A stretch of DNA of 64,000 nucleotides from positions 14,632,226 to 14,696,225 of the forward strand of contig NC_051069.1 of NCBI RefSeq assembly GCF_004664715.2. The letters run 5' to 3'. Origin of the DNA: Peromyscus leucopus (Eukaryota > Chordata > Mammalia > Rodentia > Cricetidae). The stretch's first letter is position 1; each line of letters opens with the position of its first letter. The notes below the pieces were generated by a model that searched no databases, had not been told where the DNA came from, and worked only from the letters and a program-made list of their open reading frames with translations. Made by a program: the position numbers and the translations under genes. Shown in pieces: positions 24,531 through 36,554 of this stretch.

Positions 24531-25029
24531 GTCCCCGGTGAAGTAATGGACAGGCACGTATTCATAGAAACATGTCATTAAGTGACTTTGTCACTGTGTG
24601 AACTTGACATTGTACTTACAGAAACCCCGATGGCTCTAATATCACTAGATGATAGAATCTTACAGGGCAGTCTTTATCCATGAGGTCAGTAATTGACTAC
24701 AATGTGGAACAAGATTGGACTGAAAATTAGACCACTGCCATATAATCCAACGGACTGTGACCTCGAGGAGCTTGAGGCACTAGGAGGTTTGGCCAGGAGC
24801 CCGTGTTTGGCCATCAGGTCACACAGCCTCTCAAGGTTTCCAGAGCCTAAGGACTTTGGGATTTGCACTGCTTTGAAGGATGCCCAGTTAAGGAGATTTT
24901 TTTTTTCTTACAAGGCAGAACACTATTTGCAAAGAGATGAGTCTGGTGTAGTTTGTGGGGATGTCTGGGAAAGACAGGACAAGGAAGGCAATGAGACATG
25001 AGGAGCAGGGTTTCTCACAAAATAAGAAT
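24531..25029. other. Unique intergenic sequence
   Basis: Nothing was recognised. Confidence 0.45.
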
Positions 25030-25225
25030 TTGGGGGACTGGAAAGATATCTCAGCAGTTAAGAGCATGTACATTACAGAGAGACCCATGTTCCCAGCACC
25101 CATGTTGTATGGCTCACAACCATCTCTAACTCTCCTTCCAGGAGAATCTCTGGCCTCTACGGGCACCTGTACTCATGTGCACATATTGCCACACACAGAC
25201 AGACACACACTCATACACATAACCA
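25030..25225 (+). mobile_element. B2/B3-type SINE
   Basis: GGGGGACTGGAAAGATATCT, CCCAGCACCCATGTTGTATG, TGGCTCACAACCATCTCTAA. Confidence 0.8.
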
Positions 25226-25231
25226 GAAATT

Positions 25232-25395
25232 AAACATAGGCTGGGCATGGTGATGACACATGCATTTAATCCCCAGCACGCTTGAGGCAGATGGATCTCT
25301 GTAAGTTCAAAGCCAGTCTGATCTGTAAAGAGAGTTCTAGGCCAGTCAGTACCACAGAGTGAGACTCTGTCTCAATAAACAAACAAACAACAACA
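25232..25395 (+). mobile_element. B1 SINE
   Basis: GCTGGGCATGGTGATGACAC, then GAGGCAGATGGATCTCTGTA, ending in a CAAA-rich tail. Confidence 0.85.
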
Positions 25396-25607
25396 ACCCC
25401 CCCTTTTCCTTTTACAATGAGAATTAAAAAAAAAAAAAAGTCATCCTAGAAACAGCCCTGACCTTCCTTTTTCACAGGTTAATCCTGTAGTTTTGGGGAG
25501 TATGTTCATCTATACGCCTGTTGATGCCACAGCCTCTGAGAGAGGAACATGTCTCCACCATCAGATGTGCTTGCTGTGAACAAATCCAGCAAAGACGGGC
25601 TCTCTCT

Positions 25608-25905
25608 AGGGCTGGAGAGAGAGCTCCTTTGGTCAAGTACTTGCCTTGTAAGCATGAGGACCAGAGTTCTAGCTCCAGAACCCACACAGGATAATCTGAG
25701 TGTGGTATGCTTCATTCTCAGCCCCAGGGAGCCTCGGATCTTGCTGGCTAATCAACATCACCTATTTGACAAGGTGGAGACCAGGAAGAGACCTTATTTC
25801 AAAATCAAAAGATGGATGGATCCTCAGTAACAACACTCAAGATTGTCTTCTGGCTTTCACTTACATGCACGCACACACTCACACAGGCACACGCGAACAC
25901 ATGCA
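25608..25905 (+). mobile_element. B4/RSINE-type SINE
   Basis: GGGCTGGAGAGAGAGCTCCT, CTTGCCTTGTAAGCATGAGG, then GTCTTCTGGCTTTCACTTAC and a CA-rich end. Confidence 0.7.
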
Positions 25906-25934
25906 CACAAGAATGGAGTTTTCCCTAGGGATAA

Positions 25935-26005
25935 CTAGCACATGGCTGTGGACAAGTGACTTGACCTCTCTCTGCCTCATTTAGTCTTCTGGACAGTGAG
26001 ATGTT
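25935..26005 (+). mobile_element. MIR fragment
   Basis: GTGACTTGACCTCTCTCTGC followed by CTCATTTAGTCTTCTGGAC. Confidence 0.6.
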
Positions 26006-26627
26006 TTCAGCATCCACTGACCAGGAAGACATGGCCCAAGAGACAAGCTGGTGGGAACCGGAACGCTGGCTCCCGGGCTCCCGGGCTCCCGAGTTCCTGG
26101 TTGGAAGGTAGGGGGTGTCTATCTTTCAGTAGGGCTGGGGAAAGATTTGGGCGTAATAGGAGCAGGGCTCTTGCCCATAGGGCCTCAGGTGGGGGCTGGG
26201 TAGGCCCACAGACATCCTCTGAAGAACTTTGATCCAGAGCAAGGACAGGGCTGGCTTCAGTTGTCTTTGAAGCAGCGGGAAGATCAATCCTCCTTCTTAT
26301 CTCAGCCTCTGCATAGTGCAGTGTGTCATGTGCTGCTGCAGGCCAAGAAACTCGGAGCAGAGCGGGCAGTACCCAACCAGCCCTGCCCTGCCTCCCTGCC
26401 ACCCCTGGGGCCAGGGGCATGTGTGGTATTTGCCACTTTCTGACCTCCGCTTGGATCAGTGCCAGACACAAGGAAGAGAAGGTAATGAATGCTAAGTGCC
26501 AAGAAACTAGGTCCTCTGAGAGTCTCCTGTCAGCCCCCTCCCGCCCCCGCCTCGCCCAGGCACTCCCTCTCTTCTCTTCAAAGGCTGCTTTCAAACCTCA
26601 CCTTTTGCTGAGATCTAAAGATGCTAG
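26006..26627. other. Unique GC-moderate sequence
   Basis: A small tandem of CTCCCGGG units sits near 26072-26095. The 195-codon minus-strand and 168-codon plus-strand frames over this part overlap each other and have no recognisable motifs. Confidence 0.45.
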
Positions 26628-26755
26628 GCCAGGAGGCAGGAGACTGGATTCTAGTTACAGGTCTGCCTTTGATAGGCTGTGTGACCTTGAGCAAGTTACT
26701 GCCCTTCTCTGGGGTTTCTTTTCTCCATTCAGTACAGTTGCTGTGAATGCTTTAG
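26628..26755 (+). mobile_element. MIR
   Basis: GAGACTGGATTCTAGTTACA, GGCTGTGTGACCTTGAGCAA and GTTACTGCCCTTCTCTGGGG are the MIR core in order. Confidence 0.85.
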
Positions 26756-29700
26756 GACCCAGTTTAAAACTCCAAGGTCCAGGCCAGCCTGCGGACAGGG
26801 CTGGGGCTCAGGGTAGGTTTGGGCTGTAGAACTGTCTTCCTCTGATGCTGCTGTAGAGGAATTGCTCCTGTAATCTTGACCTCCCTGGCTCCTTTGTGTC
26901 TCCACGGAACAGTTTCCTGCATAATCTCCCTAGTGCAGAGGGCTGTTCCACAGGCTAGGCTGCACCCCAAATCTGTAGGCTCTGTCCTTTGGGGAATGGC
27001 AGGAACATTTCTCATCAGCACTGCCTCTAGCTGGTTCAGGGACTGTGGACCAGAGGTTTACAGGATCACTGTGTCCTGAAAGGCTAGGGAGAGAACGTGA
27101 AGGAGGGAACAGGCAGGTGGGGAGGCGCTGGGTGTCAGGAGGGGAAGGACAAATGTCTTTTCACGGACACGGGTGTGGTGGGGTTTTTCACTCTCCAAGC
27201 TGCAGAGGGAAAGCATTTCAAACTCAGAAATCAAGTCAGGTGCCCTGCTTACCTCCTGTCTCTCAGACAGACCCCATGAATGGCTGAGAGTCCCGGCAAC
27301 ACAGTTGCTGTGTATGGGCAACGGAGTGATCTCAGTATCCACTGAGCAGGCCTTGGCTTGAGATGAGCTACATGAAGACAAGGCTGATGGGAATTAGAAC
27401 CCCAGGTCCCAGGAGCTGCTGAGTCCCTAGTGGGAAGGTGGGGACTTTATAGCTTGTGGTGAAGCTTGATAGGTCTCCTTAGGCCAGAGAAGTACTCTCC
27501 CAAAGCTGCCCAGGGTGTGAAGAGTAGAATATTTCCAGAAGAAAGGAAAGAATGGAGAATGAAGCAGGAAAGAAATATCTCCCTTTCCTAAGCTTCTGCA
27601 ATGTGCCAAAGTGAGCCAGGACAGTTCTGGAAATTTCTCTTTGCCTTCAGGTCCCCAAGGTGTCATTGTTGACCTTCAGCATCCTCCTTCACCTATCCCA
27701 GCCACAGCACAGTAGTCCTGGGATCCCTTTGCTGTGTCCCTCAGGAGCCCTTCTCCTGCCCACTCCCTCCTTGGCCACTTAGGGAAGACGACCTCTCTTG
27801 GAAATTGCCACCATGACCATCAAGGTCCAGAGGTGCTGTCCTCGTAAAGGGCACATTGTGGGGGTACCTGTGAGTTATTGTGTGTTGAGCGTGTGCACAC
27901 ACAAATGTGGTATGTGTGCATGCTGTGGGCATGTATGCTCGACACGCTGTGGAGTGCAAGCTGTCTGTGGAGGGAAGTGTCTGTCTGGGGAAATGTGGAA
28001 GTGCAGGCACGTTGCGATGTGTGATGCACAGGTTGTCTGTGGGTCTGAAGATGCTGAGGTATGAAGAGGAAGCAGAGTGTCCTGACTTTTAGGGGTGCTC
28101 CTACATTTGCAGAATGCCACAAAGTGATAGAATGCCTGAGGCTAGTGTGTTTGGATTTCTGTGAGCTCCTGGGTACATCAGCTACCCTTTGCTCGCAGGG
28201 CTTCCCGATGGCTCCAGTCTTTGGCCTTCTATGTACTAGAATGGGAGCTGAGCCCTTGATCATAGAGCCTATCCGAGGCCAAGGGCCAGCAGCAGCCTCA
28301 GCAACCCCCTAGCTGGTCCAGTGTTCTTTGTTGTCCCCCGTCCAGGTAGCCACGGACAGGCTGGAAATCTCACAAGTTTCCTGACGGGGTTCAAGATTTG
28401 CTTCAGTGTGTTCTAGAAAACACACTACCCCCAAAGAGCCGCTGCTTACTGCATGCTTGGGGTGTGGTAGGGCACAGTGCTGTGGGCACAGTGCTGCGGG
28501 CTGAAGGCTTTATGGAGATATGACTTACACCACACAGCAAATCGCCCTGGACCATATGACAAGTAAATTCTAAGACTAGAGTGTGCGTCCCATTGTAAGA
28601 CCCTGAACCTGGAGCATGTCTCTCCATGTTCTGATCTACAGATTGTCTTAGGGAAGGGAAGGGAGCCCATTTCCTCTAAGGCCCACTTACGAAACAAAAA
28701 AAAAAGCTTGTTGGGTAATAGCTATCATCTTGAAAGAGTTCACCTTTATACCCTCGATTTAAGATCCAGCACTCCCCGGCAGAGAAAATAGAAGAGGAAA
28801 ACGGAAGGGTCCTTTCCTGGAGGAGGCCTCTGCAGCAGATGAGCAGACAGACTGAGCTTGCATGGCAGGAGAGAGTCATGCCTGGCCGGCATGTGCGTCT
28901 CCCTTGGCCCATTCCTATGGCTTCCATGAAACCCCAACTTGCATGCCCAGGACACCAGGGAAATGGCCAGCGAGGAGGTCACTGTTGCTTCTAGACACAC
29001 ATCATTGCTCTTGCCTGCACTGAGAGGCTCAGCTCGTTCCCTTCTCTACCAGATTTAAGTTGCAGGGAAAATGCATTATTTTTTCATTAAAAATTTATTT
29101 TGGAATGGATAGCCTTCAGAGATGTAATTAGCCACGTTATTTCCCTCCATTAGCTGTCCCTAGTGTTCTCAGGAATGTCTTGTCCTTTTTCCTCTCCATT
29201 TCACTCTTTCCATCCTTGTTACAATTTGGGTTGCAGCATCCACCACCCCACCCCCAACCCCATCATTACCACGTGCAACTTCCAGAGGAATGTGCTAACT
29301 TCCCTCCCCATGGGGCTGTGGGAGCAAAGTCCTCTGAGACGGCAGGGGATTCAAAGAATTTGTCACCCCAACTTGCTCTTATCTGGAATGGTTCCTGTGG
29401 GTCATTTTTAGTGTCCGTAGGCAGTAGGCTGGCAGGTGGGCTCCCCAAGAACTGGCTGGTGACCCAAAATACAACAAATCACTCCTAGGCACCCCAAGTC
29501 GTACAGTAGATTCACAGTGCGGATGGGTTGTTCTGGTTCTGGGGAGACTCCAACAATCTCAGTGCTCAGAAGAGCTGCCACCCGCTCCACCCTCGCCCCT
29601 GTTCCTATCACACAGGTGACACATGACATGCAGCCGTCTCTAGCACTGTCAGAAATACCCCGCTCTGTGGGAGTGAGGGCAGAAAGCCTGACACCCAAAA

Positions 29701-30999
29701 TCTAAACTTATCCTGGCTCTCCACAAAGAGGGGCGAAAAGTACAAGTAAAACATCTTCGGTGTGCATGACTTACATGGAGAATTCGATTGTCCCAGACCC
29801 CGAGGGTCCGTCCTGGGACGTACACTTTGAAGGGGCAGGTACTATTCACAGAGAACCAGCTGAGTGGCATTTCGGAATTGTGTCACGTGGCATTGGCGTG
29901 AGGGGAATGCCAGCCACCTCGGTTCCTTACGTTGACCTTACTGCTTTTTCGGTCTTAGGTTCCTGGATATGAGCAGAAGAACAGAAACTGACAGGTTTGT
30001 GGGATTTCTGAACATGGGCACAGATGTCACTATAAGCCTCATGGAGTCAGGTGGCATCTTGACTGAGTCTTGATCACGGTGATTTTCATGAACAAGCCAT
30101 GGGCATAGGGAACAGCCGCGGTGAAGCCGGAGGTGCAGTGAGAACCGGTGGCTGGTGCCACAGTGCTTGCCAGCCACACGGGGCTCTTGACAGACACCGC
30201 TTCATTTATCCTTCAGGCCCAACAGGCATTACCATCCCCCACCTCCCCCCAGGCGCCCGGAGGATACCGAGATTCATACAGGGTAAGAGGAGAGAGTGTC
30301 AAACAAATGACTTCTGTTCCGCCTCCCGGGAGGAGTCTCATTGTGTGGAAGATGGCAAATGGCACAACAATGCCTGCTGCCAGGAGCAGCAGGCTCGGCG
30401 TGTCAACCCACTCCACGGCTGGCAGGTGTCGCCAAGAAACACACAAGTCACCCAGCACCAGATGGAATCACGCTTTAGTCACACGGAGAAGAGACGGAGC
30501 AAGAGCTATTTCAATAGCGGGTGTCTGTCCCCCTGAGACCAGGGGTCTCAGTCGGCCACCAACCCAGGATGATGACCTTCACAAAGCAGCCTTCGTGCTG
30601 CAGATAAAGGCCTCCTTCCCTCTCCACCTGGAAGAGATCTAGCAGGGCGGGCGGGCTAGGAGCCACATGACGCACAAGCTTAAGCAGAACAAAGGAGCAC
30701 ACTTCGAGCCTGGAACAGGGGAAGGATGGTTGCAGGAAAGTGATGAGCTCCACTCAGCCTCAATGTACCTTATCTCTTGGAAAGAAAGGGTTGTAGGCCC
30801 AGGCCACTTTCCCGAAGCTAAGCAGGAGTCAAAGGCTGCTTGTACCCGGTCAGTATGCCCCACTGCTGGGACCAAGGTCAAGTCGTTGGTGAAGCTGCCT
30901 CTGGATTTGGACAAAGGTCTCCCTGGCACCACAACCCAAGAGCTTTCTTACCTGAGCTCAGTCACTCCTCCCTAAACCCAGGTGACACGATCTGTGTAT
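26756..30999. other. Unique intergenic sequence, about 4.2 kb
   Basis: This is the longest part of the window without a recognisable young repeat. Frames are short and overlap on both strands. An AT-rich patch at 29060-29165 (GTAATTAGCC, AAAAATTTATTTT) could be a conserved element. No exon was recognised. Confidence 0.45.
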
Positions 31000-31373
31000 G
31001 CTGACACATACCTACATTCCCTGTGCTGGGGGTGGGGGGCAGAGACAGGCAGACGCCTGGGCTTGCTGGCCAGTAAGCCCAGGCTGCTTACAGAATTCCA
31101 GGTCAATGACATACTATTTCAAAGCAAAACAAAAAACAACAGCAAAAAATAAGAGGTGAAAAGTCTGAAATGTCTGAAGGTGAGAGTACCCTGACCCCTG
31201 GAAGGCCCCCCCTCTCCTCACCAACACAGCCCATCAGCTAACAGATTCCTAAGGGAAAAGATGGCTTAGGTGAGCGTCTGTAATCCTGACCTCAAGAATG
31301 GCATTTCAGAAAATGTGGCTCTCGTGCCCTGAAGCATCTCCATGCACAGAGGTTTAAAGCAGAAAGCTGGATT
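31000..31373. other. Possible worn SINE at 31000-31150, then unique sequence
   Basis: GGCAGAGACAGGCAGACGCC and TTTCAAAGCAAAAC hint at a degraded B1/B4 half; the rest is unique. Confidence 0.35.
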
Positions 31374-31517
31374 CCAGAGAGAGAGAGGGGAGAGAGAGGA
31401 GAAAGAGAGTGAGGAGAGAGAAAGGAGAGAGTGAGGAGAGAGCAAGGAGAGAGAGAGAAAGAGAGAAAGGAGAGAGAGTGAGGAGAGAGAAAGGAGAGAG
31501 AGAGAGAGAAGAGAGAT
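31374..31517 (+). repeat. (GA)n-rich imperfect microsatellite
   Basis: An all-purine run of GAGAGG, GAAAG and GTGAGGAGAG variants about 140 bp long; the Ser/Leu-rich minus-strand frames are artefacts. Confidence 0.95.
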
Positions 31518-31629
31518 GCATAAAAGAAAAATAAATACCTGGCATCCAATTTTTTTTTCAATTATATACAAAAACGGACGCAAGGCCTGTTTAGCCCCGG
31601 GAGATGTGACGTGCTGGTAAGACTGCAAA

Positions 31630-31760
31630 GGATACTGGAGAGATGGCTCAGCAGTCCAGTGGGATTCGGATCCCAGCACCCACGTAACAAGCTGGGCTTC
31701 TGGGGCACACCTGTAACCCCAGCTCTGAAGTGGAGGAGAAAGAGCTGGGGTTTGCTGGAT
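31630..31760 (+). mobile_element. B4-type SINE fragment
   Basis: ACTGGAGAGATGGCTCAGCA, CGGATCCCAGCACCCACG, GGCACACCTGTAACCCCAGC. Confidence 0.7.
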
Positions 31761-31894
31761 TTTAGGCTAAGGGAGAAAGTGGGAGCCCCAGGTTTAAGGA
31801 GAGAGCCTCCCTTAAGGGAATAGATGGGTGGTGATAGAGGACCTCCCATGCCTTATTCTGTCTCTGTGCATACATACACTATTGTGTGCACATG

Positions 31895-31895
31895 T

Positions 31896-31952
<57 letters not shown>

Positions 31953-31960
31953 TGTGCTCG
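31895..31960 (+). repeat. (CA)n microsatellite
   Basis: A CA run of about 26 units ending in a short GTGTGTG reversal. Confidence 0.96.
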
Positions 31961-33139
31961 TGTGCGCATGCGTGCATGAACATACACTCACATACATGAA
32001 TAAATACATTGTTTTGAAAGTATCTGAAAAGAAGGTGTGGGTCAGATTCAGGCCCTTTATGCCCTGTGCAGATCCTTGGACTCTGTTTGAATACTAAACC
32101 CCTGCATCGTTTCTCTGAGGTTTCAGTAACATGAGTAGACTGGGCTGGCTAATTTGAAGAGTTACGACCCAGCATTTGCACCCAGGGAGCCGAAGGTTAA
32201 AGGAAGTTCAGCAGATGATCTATGTCCACCACACTCATTTTAGAAACCAAGTTGCATTTAGCATTCAGATCGTTCCAACTCTTCTCTGCCCAGTCCCCCT
32301 CTTCTCAGGGAAGCTTGCAGTTAATTCTACGCAATGTGCATTGCTAATGTGGAGGAACAGAGGCATCCGTCATCCTTGTGCTCCCTCGGAACGCCCACGC
32401 TGTGTCTCCTGCTCCCCGCATTTGACTTGGAAACCTCACAGACCTCCAAAGGAAGCTGCTCTGATGTGCAAGGAGTTGATTCCTATTCCACTCAGTCCCT
32501 GCTGGTGCTGGCCACCTCTCCAGCTCTGTGAAGACTTGGGGCAGCAGGCTAAGGTGAAGAGGCCCTCGGTATCTTCCTATATGTGGTTAGGAAGCAGAGG
32601 GATGAAAGGATGGGTGCTGGGCTTGCAGAGTCTTTCTGTGGTGCCTCCAGCCAGTAGAACAGTAGCAAGCAAGAAGACAATGAATTGTGTCCACCCAAGA
32701 CTTCCATCTGGACAATTCAGTTAATAAGGCTACAAAGGCAGGACTTGATTGTGTTTTGTTTTCATGGCTGGGGAATCCAGGAGATCGGTAGCATCCACAT
32801 TTGAGGTCAGACTCCAACTTCCACCCTGGATCTCCTGACTGCAATCATGTAATCTGTGTTTGTGTAATGGCTGAAAGTGCTTTCCTGTCAGAATGGACCT
32901 AAACAGAAAGGCAAGCAATGTCAGAGGTAGAGAGCATGACTGTGGAGCCAAGAGGCACCACTGGTTCAGATCCGATTGAAGCAGCATTTACCAGGCACCA
33001 GGGGGCATCAGAGGAGTGAACACAAAATAATGATGTGACCCTGTCTAAAGGAAATCGGGGTGAGAGGGGAAAGGGATGTGTGCAAGGCACAGAAATCAGT
33101 GGGAAATCCAAGAGGGTGTCGGCCATTCTGCTTGTTTGT
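31961..33139. other. Unique intergenic sequence
   Basis: A 182-codon frame at 32176-32724 has no recognisable domain and no convincing splice context. A weak CTCF-like match (12 of 14) lies at 32995-33008. Confidence 0.45.
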
Positions 33140-33270
33140 TTCCTTTGAGACAGGGTTTCTCTGTGTAGCCCTGGCTGTCCTAGAACTCACTCTGTGGACC
33201 AGGCTAGCCTGGAACCCGCCTCTGCCTCCCAGGCGCTGGGGTTAAAGGTGCTCGCCACCACACTTGGCGG
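33140..33270 (-). mobile_element. B1 SINE, antisense
   Basis: GAGACAGGGTTTCTCTGTGT, CTCACTCTGTGGACCAGGCT, TGCCTCCCAGGCGCTGGGGT. Well preserved. Confidence 0.92.
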
Positions 33271-33367
33271 TATCAGTTATTCTTATTCCATTAAATCATT
33301 TATTCAGTTGGTAGTCACACCAACTGTCTTAGACCATGCTCTGGGTATACAAGTAAATAAAACAGAG

Positions 33368-33603
33368 GGTTGGAGCTGTGACTCGGTGGATGAAGTGCTG
33401 GCTGTGCAGCACGGTGCCCTGAGTTTGGGTCTCCAGCACAGCTGTGTGCATCTGTAACCCCAGGGCTGAGGACAGACACAGGTGGATCCCTGGAGCTCAC
33501 TGACCAGCCAGTCTAGCCAGATTGAGTGAGAAACCTGCTTCAAAAAATAAGGTGCAGAGACTGAAGAGAACACCCCAGGCCAACCTCTGGTGTCCAGAAG
33601 TGC
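33368..33603 (+). mobile_element. B4-type SINE
   Basis: GGTTGGAGCTGTGACTCGGT, GCATCTGTAACCCCAGGGCT, CAACCTCTGGTGTCCAGAAG, leading straight into a CA tract. Confidence 0.75.
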
Positions 33604-33604
33604 A

Positions 33605-33646
<42 letters not shown>

Positions 33647-33912
33647 CATACCTACACAATACACACACAACACACACATACACACATACCACACACACAT
33701 CATACATGCACACCACATCCATGCATATACCACACACAGACCACACACTACACACATATACACACCATACCCACATACCATACACACACAACACACAATA
33801 CACACACAGCACACACATACATACCACACACACATACCACCCACATACCACACATATGTACACCATATACATTTACCCCACACACACCACCCAATACCCC
33901 ACACAGTACATA

Positions 33913-33961
<49 letters not shown>
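33604..33961 (+). repeat. Degenerate (CA)n tract, about 360 bp
   Basis: Perfect CA blocks at both ends flank a degenerate interior of ACACCATAC, CACATACCA and similar units. The Cys/Val and Thr/His frames of 107-167 codons are artefacts. Confidence 0.95.
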
Positions 33962-34505
33962 AGGAACCACTATTCAAATGCTAAACCTTAGCCCCCTAAA
34001 TAAACTTAAAAAAATCCACTCCTGACCTCCAGAACAGCCACACTGATTTGATGTTTTGTAAAGTCCTCCCTATACCTGAGGCTCTGACTGTAGTTACCAC
34101 TTGCCTCTGGTACCCGTCTGGTAAAACAACAGATGAAGAGCCAGCGACATGGAGAAGGGACTTGTGGCCCACCTCTTTCAGGAAGGCTTCCCTGGCTGGT
34201 CCAACCCACCGGATCCTGGTACTCTCTTAACCCAACCTCCAGAGCAAAGCCTGTGTGCGCTGTAATTTTGGGGGGTGACCAGTAGGTTTGTTCCTTTGAC
34301 TTCTGTGAGTCTTCCAAGGCCATTGTGATGAGGGTTCCGGGCCCTTGTGACACACCTGGCTGGATCTGTTCAAGTGGGGAAGCCAAGAGAGGCTCTGTTC
34401 CTTTAGGGAATGCAAGGAAGATCCCCTTCCCTGGCTCCCTCAGCATCACTAGGGCTCCCCAGGAGATCTGGACACAGGCAACTCCAAAGACAGCTGAAGG
34501 GAACC
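33962..34505. promoter_or_regulatory. Upstream region of Tbc1d21 (promoter inferred)
   Basis: Repeat-free 540-bp stretch between a CA tract and the start codon, where the promoter and 5' UTR should lie. No clear TATA box, initiator or CRE was found. Antisense frames here (178 codons) are not supported. Confidence 0.4.
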
Positions 34506-34565
34506 ATGACCACCCTTTCTCCGGAAAACAGCCTCTCTGCAAGGCAGTCAGCCACCTTCATCCTG
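34506..34565 (+). CDS. Tbc1d21: Tbc1d21 coding exon 1 (residues 1-20)
   Basis: The ATG sits in GAACCATGA (A at -3). The exon encodes MTTLSPENSL followed by ten more residues and ends after a complete Leu codon at the donor GTACGC. The 5' UTR limit cannot be seen. Intron 1, about 4.15 kb, is the largest intron and carries most of the repeats in the gene. Confidence 0.93.
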
Positions 34566-35953
34566 GTACGCTCTTTGATTTCTTTTCAGGGAGGGTCTCA
34601 CTGTGCTGCTCAGCCTGGCCTTGACTCGGGATCCTTTGGCCTCAGCCTTCTGAGTGCTGGATTACAAGTATATGCCACCAGACCTGACTGACACATGTTC
34701 TTCATCAGTCCCAGGTGCCTCCCCCCACAACCTCTGGTTTACACTGGGGCTCTTGGTCCCTGCTGAGTGGGAAGGCTGGGCATGGAAGGTGGAGCAAGGC
34801 TAGCTGGTCTCACCATCAACCCAACCACAGAACGGATACCTACATCCCTTTTTACCTTATTGGCAGATCTTAGAACCCAGCATGGCTTCCTCCCCAAAGG
34901 TGATATTCTAAATTTTCTGCGTTTCTTAGAGTTGCGCAGACATTGATGAGTTTTCTTCGGTGCTTTTTGCCAACAATTTTGGTATATTGCCACCAGGTGG
35001 CAGTAGTGCTTCTGTTACTGGGTCCCAAGCACAGTTAATAAACAATTCCTTAATCCCCTTGAGCCATGAAAAATTTCCATGCACTATTTTTCAAAATCAT
35101 AACTAATTATTATGACCTTAACCAATCTCAAGATCCATTTATCATGTGATTAACAGAATGATACATTCAAAATTCAAAATGAGCACCTGAAATTTAAATG
35201 TTATGATTTTATTGCCTGTGATCACCAAGCCTTGAATATTCTGTTTCTTCTGTTCTTCAAACTTTGAGAAGGCTAATAATAATAATAATGAATAAGCTTC
35301 CATACAGCAGCTGGTGTGTGCAAATGAAGTCGTAAATGTTTTGTTTATAGTCGTTCCTTCTCCTCCCAGCCCTCTGAGATGGGATGTGATGGGGGCTATT
35401 ATCTTTTGATGAGTGAGAAAATGGATCCTAGAGACTTAGCATCCTGACAATCAGGTATCCAGTCAGTGGCAGAGCTTCTCTCCAGACCCAGACTGTGGGC
35501 TGACAAGTCCTTCTCCTCAACTCACGAACTCCCAAGTGTGGAGCTGATTGCCAGCATCAGGGAGGACTTGCTTCCCAAGGGCAGACCGGTGTTCAAGTTC
35601 CCGGCACCTTCTTGTGCCCCATGTCTCATGGCCCTGTAGATGAAGCATGTGTGAGTTATCAAGAAAAGGATTTTCAGGCTAGGGGGATGGCTCAGTACTA
35701 AACATGAAGACTGGAGTTCATATCCCAGAAGTCAGGTGAAATGTTGGGTGGGTGTGATGTAATTCCAGCCTCAGAAGGCAGAGACAGGGGATCTCCAGAC
35801 CAAGCTGACTAGATCTAGCCATATCAGTGAGCTCTAGGTTTGAGTGAGAGACCCTGACTCACTGAACAAGGTGGAAGGACAATCAAAGATGGCTCCTGGC
35901 ATCAACCTCAGGCTTCCATGGGTACTCATACACATGTGCTCACATATGTGCCA

Positions 35954-36033
<80 letters not shown>

Positions 36034-36508
36034 AACAAAAAGGGAGCTCTCAAGCCTGCCTGATATGCAGGTAGTGAAGCTACCCCACCTGCAGTCAGTG
36101 AGGCAGCTGCTACTTTTGGTGTCAAGGGTTTTTCTACTGCCTGAAGCCTGGCTCCTCTCTCAGTCTGTGAACCACAGCATCAGTTGCCCAGGAAACTGCA
36201 TCTCTGTAGGCTGTTCCCCAAACTTTCTGAACCAGAAGACCCTCAATGACTTGTATACAATTTTAATTTAGAGTCCTGTGTTTACGCATTCAGGTATTAA
36301 GAGAAAGATGGGGACACCTCTGGCCAGCTGTTGGGTTCTGTCCATCAGCACAAATCTCTCTCTCCGATGTGCCACTTCAAGGTCCCCTTCTCTTCAGCAG
36401 GAAAGGATGCTCACCCCACAGCCTCACTCTTAGTTGTCATTTTATAAACACTTGGCAGGCATTGTACTCACCACTCACGCACGAGTATATGGCACAGAAG
36501 TATGCACA

Positions 36509-36554
<46 letters not shown>

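Noticed and set aside
26007..26594. 195-codon minus-strand open frame
   Set aside because: Overlaps a plus-strand frame; it includes MIR and simple GC repeats and resembles no known protein.
33497..34025. Cys/Val- and Thr/His-rich frames of 107-167 codons
   Set aside because: Translation of the degenerate CA tract in several frames; low complexity.
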